From Fructobacillus papyriferae (lineage in GTDB: Bacteria > Bacillota > Bacilli > Lactobacillales > Lactobacillaceae), in the NCBI RefSeq assembly GCF_018437225.1, contig NZ_JAAMFI010000001.1, positions 620,001 through 684,000 on the forward strand: a DNA stretch of 64,000 nucleotides, read 5' to 3'. Of this stretch, positions 56,539 through 64,000 are shown in pieces. The translations under genes were made by a program, and so were the position numbers. Below the pieces are notes generated by a model. It saw only the letters and a program-made list of their open reading frames with translations. It made no database searches and was not told the DNA's origin. Every line of letters starts with the position of its first letter. Position 1 is the first letter of the stretch.

Positions 56539-57864
56539 TTAATCAGAATATTCAAAGACAAAGTTCGTATTGTTGATGCGAACGTCGTCGCCGTCCTTGG
56601 CCCCGACTTCGCGAAGCTTGTCGTCGACACCCATATGACGGAGCTGACGGGCAAAGCGCATCACCGTCGCTTCACGCTGCAAGTTCGTCATGGCAGCCAA
56701 CTTCTCGACTTCTGGTCCAGAAATCAACCAGCAACCATACTCGTTGTCCCAATCGACCGAAACAACCGGCTTCTTGTCCTCTTCGAACTTATAAACCTTG
56801 CTGTTGTCGTCTTCTGCTTCTTCCTTTGCCTTGTAGGCTTCGGCAACCGGTGCCTTGTCCAGCAAGTCGGCTGTTTCACGAAGAAGCGTATCGACACCGT
56901 CGTGGGTCACAGCCGAAATGGCCATGATCTCAGGGGTTTCCTTCAGCCCAGAGTCAGCCTTAACCTGCTTGACGAATTCCTTGTAGTTTTCTTCGGAATC
57001 CGGCATGTCCATCTTGGTTCCAACCACGATCTGTGGTCGTTCCAAAATGGTTGGGTCGTACTGTTCCAACTCAGTTAAGATCTTTCGATACTGCGTGTAG
57101 GGATCTTGTCCTTCAATACCAGACATATCGACCAAATGCAGGATCACACGGGTCCGCTCCACGTGACGAAGGAACTGGAAGCCCAGCCCAACGCCTTCAG
57201 AAGCCCCTTCGATCAAACCTGGTAAATCGGCCATGACGAAGTCGCGGTCGTCAGACAGACGAACCATCCCGATGTTGGGATCAATGGTCGTAAAGTGGTA
57301 AGCGGCAATCTTTGGCTTCGCGTTAGAAACAACGGACAGCAAGGTCGACTTACCAGCAGAAGGGAAACCAACTAGGCCGACATCGGCCAGAACGCGCAAT
57401 TCCATCTTCAGGTTACGAATCTGACCCGGCTCTCCGTTTTCAGAGAGCTCAGGGGCTGGGTTTGCTGGCGTGGCAAAGTGGATGTTACCACGGCCGCCAC
57501 GGCCTCCGCGAGCCACGACAAGCGTTTGCCCGTCGTGAACCATGTCCCCAAGAACTTCGCCAGTGTCGGCGTCAGAAACAATGGTTCCTTGTGGGACCTT
57601 GATGATGCGGTCTTCGGCAGACGCACCGGTCATTCCCTTGGTACCACCCTTTCCACCGGACTGGGCCTTAAAGTGGCGGTTATAACGGAAGTCCATCAAC
57701 GTGCGTAGTCCTTCGTCTACCTTCAAAATGATGGAGCCACCATGACCACCATCCCCACCGAAGGGACCGCCCATGGCGACAAACTTTTCGTGTCGGAAGG
57801 AGACGATCCCATCGCCACCCTTACCGGCTTTTAATTCTACTTGTGCTTGATCGACGAATGCCAT
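56539..57864 (-). CDS. obg: GTPase Obg/CgtA
   Basis: 441 aa. Glycine-rich Obg fold (residues 1-158: [20 protein letters not shown]), GTPase domain with [19 protein letters not shown] and GTKMDMPD, and a C-terminal OCT domain (about 360-441). Ribosome assembly and growth control. GGAGAG precedes the ATG. Monocistronic, with an extended -10 (TGT-TAAAAT near 57905). Confidence 0.96.
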   Translation of the reverse strand: MAFVDQAQVELKAGKGGDGIVSFRHEKFVAMGGPFGGDGGHGGSIILKVDEGLRTLMDFRYNRHFKAQSGGKGGTKGMTGASAEDRIIKVPQGTIVSDADTGEVLGDMVHDGQTLVVARGGRGGRGNIHFATPANPAPELSENGEPGQIRNLKMELRVLADVGLVGFPSAGKSTLLSVVSNAKPKIAAYHFTTIDPNIGMVRLSDDRDFVMADLPGLIEGASEGVGLGFQFLRHVERTRVILHLVDMSGIEGQDPYTQYRKILTELEQYDPTILERPQIVVGTKMDMPDSEENYKEFVKQVKADSGLKETPEIMAISAVTHDGVDTLLRETADLLDKAPVAEAYKAKEEAEDDNSKVYKFEEDKKPVVSVDWDNEYGCWLISGPEVEKLAAMTNLQREATVMRFARQLRHMGVDDKLREVGAKDGDDVRINNTNFVFEYSD

Positions 57865-57899
57865 GACCGGTCTCTCCTTTTACTCAATCGTACTACAGA

Positions 57900-58067
57900 C
57901 ATATAATTTTAACACAGAAAAGTCAGACTAGCTACATGCAAAGGCCTGCTATAAGGGAATTTCTGGGAAAATTTGTCTATTTTATTCGATCGCTATCCTT
58001 TACTAGCCCATCACTTCGAGCTGCTACAGAAAAGACCTGCTTTTATCCGCTGGATAAGGAGCAGGTC
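57900..58067. terminator. obg upstream gap with a terminator-like hairpin
   Basis: Between obg and the ABC-transporter operon (57865-58201). GACCTGC (58034-58040) pairs with GCAGGTC (58061-58067), with an inner ATCC/GGAT; minus-strand TTTTC follows, so it could end the ABC operon transcript. A 61-codon minus-strand frame here (58011-58196) has no ribosome-binding site and is not called. Confidence 0.5.
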
Positions 58068-58201
58068 CACGTATTTAATTGATTTGACCAAAATTACCAT
58101 TTTATCCCAATAGATAAGGCTGCTACACCAATAGAATAGCACAACAATCCAGCAATTTCTAACGGCGATCCAGCATTTTTGGTCGCTTGAACCCACTAAA
58201 C

Positions 58202-58909
58202 TTAAGATATTCTGCTCTTGAGCATTTTTCTTTTGCTGACTTTCAAAACCACTATGAACACAGCTAAATCGATCAGGCCGTATAAAAAAGAGAGCAACAA
58301 CCCGCCCCGTTCATTAGCAAGCGTCGACTGCACCAACCAAAAAGGAAAGATTCGGCTAAACATCGCCAGCCAATCCGGATAAAAACGAATGGGCGCAATG
58401 GCAACCGAGATAACGGGCAACAGGCCGATCAACAGATTGCTAAAGAAATACGGGTTAGGACGGGTAATGGACAAAAAGGACACAATCAAGCCTAAAAGTT
58501 CCGCAAATAGCATTGCCTGCCCCATTCCCAACAAAAACGTTGGCCAAGATTGTATCCATAGCTCCCCCGTAATTCCAAAGAGCACTACAAAAGCCAAGCT
58601 TTGCAGCAAGATGACGAAAAAAGAAACACCTACCATAATGCCAATCAAATAAACCAGCGAACGGAAACTGAGATAAAAATCGAGTAGCAAGCCATCCACT
58701 AATGCTCCGACTAAAATCTGTGCCAAAATAGCGACAACCTGCATTTCAATTGATAATGCGATAAAAGATTGTAGGGCGGACGCTTCCAAAAAGTTAGTAC
58801 GCAAAAAGGAAAAAAATAAAACCGTAAAAAGGGGTTCAATAAAAAAGCTAACCAGCAGCGTTTTGGGATTGGCAAAAACGCCCAAATTTCTCATAACTGT
58901 CAATATCAT
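58202..58909 (-). CDS. ABC-2-type membrane permease (second subunit)
   Basis: 235 aa with six hydrophobic segments (about 12-30, 45-70, 88-112, 116-140, 145-165, 205-225). Start coincides with the end of the preceding permease gene. Two different six-span permeases with one ATPase is the layout of ABC exporters for peptides or lantibiotic immunity (LanFEG). Confidence 0.75.
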   Translation of the reverse strand: MILTVMRNLGVFANPKTLLVSFFIEPLFTVLFFSFLRTNFLEASALQSFIALSIEMQVVAILAQILVGALVDGLLLDFYLSFRSLVYLIGIMVGVSFFVILLQSLAFVVLFGITGELWIQSWPTFLLGMGQAMLFAELLGLIVSFLSITRPNPYFFSNLLIGLLPVISVAIAPIRFYPDWLAMFSRIFPFWLVQSTLANERGGLLLSFLYGLIDLAVFIVVLKVSKRKMLKSRIS

Positions 58910-59659
58910 CTACAACACCTCCAGCTCGGCACTCACTCGAATTCGCAACAAAATCTTTCGAAAGAGGGCATCCGAAGCGAATAGAAAAAGAGATATGTCG
59001 ATCAACCAAATAGCCCAAAACCACCAGCACGGCCAATCCGAAAAAAGCACCAAACGAATCGGCAATCGCATTGGTAAAAGATAGCTGAGCACATCCAAAA
59101 ACGAACCCGAGGGGAACAACGGTCCAAGAAGCCCTGAAATCAAAAGCAAAGGCAACACGCATAGTCCCTCATAGACAAAGGCATGGCGACTTAATAAAAA
59201 CAAACTGGCCAAAACATAGGTGATTGGTAATGCTGATAGCCAAAAGAGCAGCATGCCAAATACAACCTGCGAAGAAATAAAGGGCATCGAACAGCCGTTA
59301 AGCAAAAAGGCCAGTCCAAAAACGATTGGCAGAGCAATCAAACCAAAAGTTGAAGATGAACTAATTAGAGCCAATAGCGCTGTTCTTGGATTTTTCGAAG
59401 CGTTCACCAAATAGACCAACACCCCTTGGTTCCGCTGAAAATGTAAAATGCCAGCAGCCGTTACTGCACTATTCCAAATACCAAATAGCACACTTGTCGC
59501 AACAGCTCGCCCAGACAAAAGATGATTATTGGCAAAAGAGCCAATGTATTGCAGCAATAACAACGAGACAGCGTTCATTAAAACCAGAAAGAAGAAATAG
59601 GACTGAGTGGCTGTATTTTTCAAATGAAAAAACAGCATCGATAAAAAGCTCATGCTCAT
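58910..59659 (-). CDS. ABC-2-type membrane permease (first subunit)
   Basis: 249 aa with six hydrophobic segments; starts overlapping the ATPase gene by 4 nt. Weakly related in layout to the next gene. Contains FQRNQGVLVYLVNASKNPRT in the first cytoplasmic loop, where the ATPase coupling helix of ABC-2 permeases usually lies. Confidence 0.75.
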   Translation of the reverse strand: MSMSFLSMLFFHLKNTATQSYFFFLVLMNAVSLLLLQYIGSFANNHLLSGRAVATSVLFGIWNSAVTAAGILHFQRNQGVLVYLVNASKNPRTALLALISSSSTFGLIALPIVFGLAFLLNGCSMPFISSQVVFGMLLFWLSALPITYVLASLFLLSRHAFVYEGLCVLPLLLISGLLGPLFPSGSFLDVLSYLLPMRLPIRLVLFSDWPCWWFWAIWLIDISLFLFASDALFRKILLRIRVSAELEVL

Positions 59660-60429
59660 CCTCCTAACTGATCGATAAGGGCTAAGTAAGATTCCTCCAA
59701 CGTTGCCGGTCGGTCAATTCGTTTCAAGCCAGAAGCCTCAGCTAGTTCGGCCACGGATCCCTCAAAAGAAAAGTGACCTTGGTACAGCAATTGGATACGA
59801 TCAGCCAAATCACTCACTTCGTGAAGTTGGTGACTCGTCAGAATAATCGCACGGCCACCTAGGGCAATTTTTTTGATTAGTTGGCGAATGGCTACTGCCG
59901 TTTTGGCGTCAACACCGTTCGTGGGTTCGTCCAATAACAAAACTGGCGTTTCTTTCAGCAAGCCACGTGCAATGTGCAGGCGCTGAAGAAGCCCCATCGA
60001 GAGTGCTGAAACTTTTTTATCCGCATGTTCGAGAAGCGCAGTGTCGCCCAAGACTTTTTCAATTCGACTTTTACGTTCTTTTTGGGGGATTCCCATTAAA
60101 GTTGCAAAGAAGACCAAGTTTGACAAAACCGAACTGTTCCGATAAAAACCACGACTGCCACCAAAGACTACCGCAACATGACGATTCAAAACGTTCAGCT
60201 GGTTGGTTCGATCTTTGTCATAAAGAAAAACGCGGCCTTCATCAGCTGTCATGTATCCTGCAGCGATTTGTAGCAAGGTTGTTTTTCCGGCACCGTTTGG
60301 CCCAATCACCGATAAAATTTCGCCAGGGTATACGTCTAAAGAGACAGCAGCCAACGCTTGATCATCGCCATATTTCTTCGCCACATTTTGTAGCTGTAAA
60401 ACAGGCCGAAGCTTTCTTTTTTCGTTCAT
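59656..60429 (-). CDS. ABC transporter ATPase subunit
   Basis: 257 aa from ATG 60429, which overlaps the previous TGA. Walker A GPNGAGKTTLLQI, signature LSMGLLQRLHIARGL, Walker B VLLLDEPTNGVD, H-loop HQLHEVSDLADR. The signature is LSMG instead of LSGG. CcmA/NatA-type ATPase for the two following permeases. Confidence 0.93.
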   Translation of the reverse strand: MNEKRKLRPVLQLQNVAKKYGDDQALAAVSLDVYPGEILSVIGPNGAGKTTLLQIAAGYMTADEGRVFLYDKDRTNQLNVLNRHVAVVFGGSRGFYRNSSVLSNLVFFATLMGIPQKERKSRIEKVLGDTALLEHADKKVSALSMGLLQRLHIARGLLKETPVLLLDEPTNGVDAKTAVAIRQLIKKIALGGRAIILTSHQLHEVSDLADRIQLLYQGHFSFEGSVAELAEASGLKRIDRPATLEESYLALIDQLGG

Positions 60430-61562
60430 AAATAGAGTTCCCAATGATTTTCTTTTAATGCAAGCGCAAGGCCTTTTGTCTTTTCAAAATCCCCCAGCTT
60501 GTTATACGAAGCCAATAAGATTTTATAGACACTTTTCATGGCCGTGACATTTCCAAACAACCGATAATTCTCTATGGCCGCTCGACCGTTTTCAATTGCT
60601 GTTTGGTAGTTTTCACTCTTATACTCTAGAGCCGCTAGGGCACCTAAAGTTTCAGCAATGTATTCCGAATCATGTTGAACATTTCGTTCAAGATTGTGCT
60701 GTAAAATCTTTCGCGCTCGATCGTGTTGTTGGGCCAACAGATAGACTTGCGCTCGATTCAACGCCACCTGTCCAAGATAGCGTAAAATCATGTCACGCCG
60801 TTCGTCATCCGTTTCTCGTTCCAGAGCAACATTCAGCACAATATCAGCGTTAATCATCGTCAATTCCAAGGTCGCATTGTTTCCCTCTTCTTTAATCAAA
60901 TAAAGACCAAAAAGGTTATCAATCAAGCCAGTCACTAGCAAAGAGGCTTCATATTCCTTTGCTTGGTAACTAGCTAGTATCTCAGCAATCGCACCCTTAA
61001 ACTTCTCGACGTCATGCATCCGTTTTAGCTCACTCACCGCAATGCGATGTAAGAGAACGAGTCGTTGCTCAGTTGTCACGTTTTCAAGACGACTAGCGTT
61101 CGTAAAGAGCTCACGAAAGCCCGGGTCTTGATTGGCTGATAAAATCGTTGCGCTATACAAAAACAGAAGAAAATCATTTTCTTGACTGATCTCATCCAAT
61201 CTTTTTCGAACAACCTGTTCCAAAGCTTCATAATTACCCGTTAGTAAAACGACAATATCAAGCCAATATTTCAGACGATTAATCGGTACAGCCAATAGCT
61301 CATCTACCAAAGCATCTGTTTCCGGCAGTTTCATCTCAAACTTAGCAGCTACTAACTCGGCATATTTTTGGCCATCCGACAATCGACGAACACCTAAATC
61401 GCTCAGATAATGTGGTGTCGATAAGCTTCGATTTAGGTCAATATCATTATCGCCATTCAGCACTCGCCTGGCTAGTTTTAGTCTAGTAAAAAAGGCCGGG
61501 ACCTCTTGTAATTCAGCAAGGCCGACCTTTTCATACTGACCAATGTATTCTTTAAAATTCAT
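60426..61562 (-). CDS. helical-repeat (TPR-like) protein, possible peptide sensor
   Basis: 378 aa, almost all helix. Repeat-like segments YIAETLGALAALEYKSENYQ then TAIENGRAAIENYRLFGNVT and SVYKILLASYNKLGDFEKTK suggest C-terminal TPRs. No N-terminal DNA-binding HTH is obvious, unlike Rgg/PlcR proteins. Lies between a 38-codon peptide gene and the ABC genes, in one operon. May bind the peptide or regulate its processing. No firm function. Confidence 0.7.
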   Translation of the reverse strand: MNFKEYIGQYEKVGLAELQEVPAFFTRLKLARRVLNGDNDIDLNRSLSTPHYLSDLGVRRLSDGQKYAELVAAKFEMKLPETDALVDELLAVPINRLKYWLDIVVLLTGNYEALEQVVRKRLDEISQENDFLLFLYSATILSANQDPGFRELFTNASRLENVTTEQRLVLLHRIAVSELKRMHDVEKFKGAIAEILASYQAKEYEASLLVTGLIDNLFGLYLIKEEGNNATLELTMINADIVLNVALERETDDERRDMILRYLGQVALNRAQVYLLAQQHDRARKILQHNLERNVQHDSEYIAETLGALAALEYKSENYQTAIENGRAAIENYRLFGNVTAMKSVYKILLASYNKLGDFEKTKGLALALKENHWELYL

Positions 61563-61574
61563 TGATCACTCCTT

Positions 61575-61691
61575 TTAATGTGCCCATGAAAACATCATGT
61601 CACTGATAACGATTGTCATTCGTTCATCGAGTTCGTTATTGACATCATCAACAACTTCTTGAATATCATCTTTTTCTACAAGATCGATCAT
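61575..61691 (-). CDS. 38-aa peptide at the head of the ABC operon
   Basis: ATG 61691 follows AAAAGGAGGCCGACA, a very strong site. Sequence starts MIDLVEKDDIQEVVDDVNNE and ends LDERMTIVISDMMFSWAH: an acidic leader-like half and a hydrophobic end with a Trp three residues from the C-terminus. No Cys. Its stop is 12 nt before the helical-repeat gene, with its own AAGGAG. Could be a precursor of a secreted peptide or signal. No modification enzyme lies nearby. Confidence 0.7.
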   Translation of the reverse strand: MIDLVEKDDIQEVVDDVNNELDERMTIVISDMMFSWAH

Positions 61692-61844
61692 TGTCGGCCT
61701 CCTTTTTACTAATGTAATTTCTTTGTTCACCCCAATCCTACTCCCAAAGTCAAGAAATATAAGAAAAAGCAAGAAATTTGGACAAAACGAGCCCTAACCA
61801 ACCGTTATAAAACAGTTCTATTAATTCCGTCCTTTTTCCCATCA
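61692..61844. other. promoter region of the peptide operon
   Basis: About 150 nt upstream of the peptide ATG. TTGACT (minus strand, near 61753) and TTGGGAGTAGGATTGGGG repeats are seen, but no well-spaced -10. Possibly an activator-dependent promoter. Confidence 0.35.
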
Positions 61845-61878
61845 AAAAAGCCAAGGAGTCTTTGCTCCCTGGCTTTTC
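61845..61878 (-). terminator. terminator of uvrC
   Basis: AAAAGCC.GGGAG and CTCC.TGGCTTTT form a stem, followed by T6 on the minus strand, 11 nt after the uvrC stop. Confidence 0.88.
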
Positions 61879-61888
61879 AAAAATTGAT

Positions 61889-63688
61889 TTACTTTTCCAC
61901 TTTTGACTGCGATAGCGACCAGTGCACCAACTGCGCTGTTTTTTGTGACAGCCCTAGCTCTTGCAATTCGTCAATCGAAGCCGCTTCGATTTTAGCAAGG
62001 GAGCCAAAATTGCTGAGCAATTTCTGCCTCGTCTTTGGCCCCACACCCGAAATGGCGTCCAGCCTTGAAGCCAAGGACTTTTTCGACCGGGATTTGCGGT
62101 GGAAGGTGATAACGAAGCGGTGCACTTCGTCTTGTACCCGCTGGACTAAGAAGAAGCCCTGCGAGTGGTGGTCCAAAGGCACGATTTCTTCGGTCTTACC
62201 CGAAATCAAATCAGCCGTCTTGTGCTTGTCGTTTTTGACCATGGCTGCCACCGGAATGTCTAAGCCAAGCTCGTCCTCCAGGACTTCCTTGGCCGCGTGC
62301 AGCTGGGCAATGCCCCCATCCATCAGAATCAGGTCTGGCATCTCCTCGTGTTCCTTTAGCAAACGGGAATAACGACGGCGGATGACTTCCTGGGTCTCCG
62401 CCCATTCGTCTGCGTGGTGAACCGTTCGGATTTTGTACTTACGATACAAATCCTTGTTCGGCCGGCCATCTTCGAAGACAACCATTGCCGAGACGATCTC
62501 ATCCCCCTGGGTGTGCGAGTGGTCGAAGGCCTCAATTCGGTGCCCCATCGAAATGCCCAGGGCATCGGTGACTTCCTTCATCGCCTGGGTCGTCTTTTGT
62601 TCGTTTAATTCCATCAAGCGGAATTTTTCTTCTAAGGAAATCCGGGCGTTCTTTTCCGCCAGATCCAACAGGTCCTTTTTCTCCCCGCGAACCGGTGTCC
62701 GCACGGGTAGGTCCAAGGCTTCCGACAGCAAATCCGTATCGATCACGTCAGGTACCAGGACTTCACGCGGCTTCTGGATATTCTTTTGCAGGTAGAATTG
62801 CTGAATGAAGGTCGTCAATTCGTCGACACCGTCTGAGACGACCGCAAAGGTCTGCTTGGACTGACGAATCAAGCGGGCCTGCCGCAAGAAGAAGACCGAA
62901 ACGGTCATCCAGCCCTTGTCCATGTAGAAGTTGAAGAGATCGCGTGGTGTCGAGTCCTTGGACAGCATCCGCTGGCTTTCAACCGTCTCATCGATGTACT
63001 TGAGCTGGTCGCGCAGATCAGCGGCCCGCTCGAACTCCATTTTGTCGGCCGCCTCTGCCATCTCTTTTTCTAAGCGCTTTTTAACCACTTTCGTGTCACC
63101 AGACAAGAAGCGCTTAATCCGATCGACCTGAGCGTCGTATTCGGCCATCGGCACGGTCTTGAAACAAGCACCCAGGCACTGTCCCATTGAATAGTAAAGG
63201 CAAGGCCGTCCCTGCCGTCCTTTACAACGGCGCAGAGGATAGTTCTTTTCTAAAAAGTGCAAGGTTTCTTGTGCGGCAAAGACGTTGGGATAAGGCCCAA
63301 AGTAGAAGGCCCCGTCCTTTTTAACTTCAGATACCAAAGCCAAACGCGGATTGCGTTCCTTGGTGATCTTGATATAAGGATAGCCCGTTCCGTATTTCAG
63401 CCGAATGTTGTAATAAGGCTTGTACTTCTTGATCAATTCGTTTTCAAGCAAAAAGGCTTCTTTATCGGAATTGGTCACGATAAAGTCAAAGTCGACGATG
63501 TTTTGGACCAATTCAGCCGTCTTACCTTCATGATCTTGCTTAAAATACGAGCGGACACGATTTTTAAGATTCTTCGCCTTACCGACGTAGATAATTTTGC
63601 CCTGAGCGTCCTTCATCTGATAGGAACCAGGCTCGCTTGGTAGAAGCGATAACTTATCTTCGATATGTTTTGACGTCTTTGCTAACAT
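61889..63688 (-). CDS. uvrC: excinuclease ABC subunit C
   Basis: 599 aa. N-terminal GIY-YIG nuclease (GSYQMKDAQGKIIYVGKAKN), Cys region CKGRQGRPCLYYSMGQCLGAC, UVR domain (MEFERAADLRDQLKYIDE), RNase H-like nuclease with FDHSHTQGDEIVSAMVVFED and LILMDGGIAQ, and C-terminal HhH (SGVGPKTRQKLLSNFGSLAK). Makes both incisions in nucleotide excision repair. Confidence 0.97.
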   Translation of the reverse strand: MLAKTSKHIEDKLSLLPSEPGSYQMKDAQGKIIYVGKAKNLKNRVRSYFKQDHEGKTAELVQNIVDFDFIVTNSDKEAFLLENELIKKYKPYYNIRLKYGTGYPYIKITKERNPRLALVSEVKKDGAFYFGPYPNVFAAQETLHFLEKNYPLRRCKGRQGRPCLYYSMGQCLGACFKTVPMAEYDAQVDRIKRFLSGDTKVVKKRLEKEMAEAADKMEFERAADLRDQLKYIDETVESQRMLSKDSTPRDLFNFYMDKGWMTVSVFFLRQARLIRQSKQTFAVVSDGVDELTTFIQQFYLQKNIQKPREVLVPDVIDTDLLSEALDLPVRTPVRGEKKDLLDLAEKNARISLEEKFRLMELNEQKTTQAMKEVTDALGISMGHRIEAFDHSHTQGDEIVSAMVVFEDGRPNKDLYRKYKIRTVHHADEWAETQEVIRRRYSRLLKEHEEMPDLILMDGGIAQLHAAKEVLEDELGLDIPVAAMVKNDKHKTADLISGKTEEIVPLDHHSQGFFLVQRVQDEVHRFVITFHRKSRSKKSLASRLDAISGVGPKTRQKLLSNFGSLAKIEAASIDELQELGLSQKTAQLVHWSLSQSKVEK

Positions 63689-63713
63689 AGGTCCATTATA
63701 TCCTTTTCGTCAC

Positions 63714-63742
63714 AAAAAGACCGCCTGTAAAGCGGTCTTTTT
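63714..63742 (-). terminator. terminator of pyrG
   Basis: AAAGACCGC and GCGGTCTTT stem with loop of five or so bases, with T-run on both strands, lying between pyrG and uvrC. Confidence 0.85.
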
Positions 63743-63769
63743 AAGAACAAATTTACTTGTGTTGTCTTA

Positions 63770-64000
63770 TTAGTTCTTTTCGTCTTGTGCGATCGCAGCC
63801 TTGATGAAGGCGTGGTAAAGGCCTTCTGGCTTGTTCGGACGAGAGATGAATTCTGGGTGATACTGTGCCGCGATGAAGAAGTCGTTCTTTGGATATTCGA
63901 TGACTTCCATCAATTTGTCGTCAGGTGACGTGGCAGAGAAGAGCATACCATTTTCTTCGAATTCCTTACGGAACTTCGTGTTGAATTCATAGCGGTGACG
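63770..64000 (-). CDS. pyrG: CTP synthase, C-terminal end (cut by window edge)
   Basis: The last 76 codons: [40 protein letters not shown] then [20 protein letters not shown]. The HPEF motif carries the glutaminase His and Glu. Makes CTP from UTP and glutamine. The remainder lies outside the window. Confidence 0.95.
   Translation of the reverse strand, partial: RHRYEFNTKFRKEFEENGMLFSATSPDDKLMEVIEYPKNDFFIAAQYHPEFISRPNKPEGLYHAFIKAAIAQDEKN

Noticed and set aside
58011-58196. A 61-codon Trp/Cys-rich frame between obg and the ABC operon.
   Set aside because: No ribosome-binding site and it spans a terminator-like hairpin; likely chance.
1-64000. CRISPR arrays, rRNA genes or insertion sequences.
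   Set aside because: No regularly spaced repeats, no rRNA sequence and no transposase frame were seen anywhere in the window.

Overview
The window looks like the chromosome of a lactic acid bacterium of the Leuconostoc/Fructobacillus group (family assignment is inference, from the divergent DnaB/DnaI, Obg, CshB-like, UvrC and PyrG proteins, a SemiSWEET sugar transporter and the style of the phage genes). About 23.5 kb is ordinary host DNA and about 43 kb is prophage.

Layout. 1-1320: host recG (5' part) and a SemiSWEET gene. 1322-9611: prophage A, an 8.3-kb wreck. 9580-44220: prophage B, a complete-looking 34.6-kb siphophage. 44210-44280: tRNA-Cys (GCA), the integration target. 44402-64000: host genes (yibE/F pair, dnaB-dnaI, coaE, a DUF975-type membrane gene, mutM, a C26 glutamine amidotransferase with two paralogous amino-acid permeases, a cshB-like helicase, obg, a small-peptide/helical-repeat/ABC-transporter operon, uvrC, and the 3' end of pyrG).

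The two prophages sit in tandem. A 32-bp sequence holding the tRNA-Cys 3' end and part of its terminator occurs three times (1322, 9580, 44189). Each element carries its own pair of matching arm repeats: a TGTGGCAAA type at 1392 and 9456 for A, and a TTGGTCTAA type at 9649 and 44062 for B. A has lost nearly all late genes by a deletion that fused an erf recombinase gene to the 3' part of an endolysin gene. Its integrase, Cro-like gene and several small genes are broken, largely by A-run frameshifts and nonsense codons. It keeps an ImmR/ImmA-like repressor pair, an Ig-like membrane-anchored protein and a possible PBECR4-type nuclease gene.

Prophage B reads right to left on the minus strand: immunity (S24 repressor, Cro, antirepressor), replication and recombination (XRE, Sak4-like ATPase, DUF669 SSB-like, replisome organizer, HNH protein, RusA), an ArpU-type late regulator, then terS, terL, portal, minor head, scaffold, capsid, connectors, tail proteins with a probable -1 frameshift chaperone, tape measure, Dit, Tal, baseplate genes, holin and GH25 endolysin. 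The repressor, a membrane-anchored OB-fold protein and the integrase read rightward toward the tRNA.

The most interesting features are non-coding. A ~565-nt gene-free, promoter-to-terminator, highly structured region lies between arpU and terS of B (30012-30576). Its 3' domain recurs as a ~175-nt standalone RNA in A (2150-2325), with compensatory base changes in two hairpins and in a possible pseudoknot. Other candidates are a conserved inverted-repeat/terminator unit opposite the 3' end of a small membrane-protein gene in both prophages, recurring 3'-UTR hairpins followed by GUACAUA, and a host operon headed by a 38-codon peptide gene.
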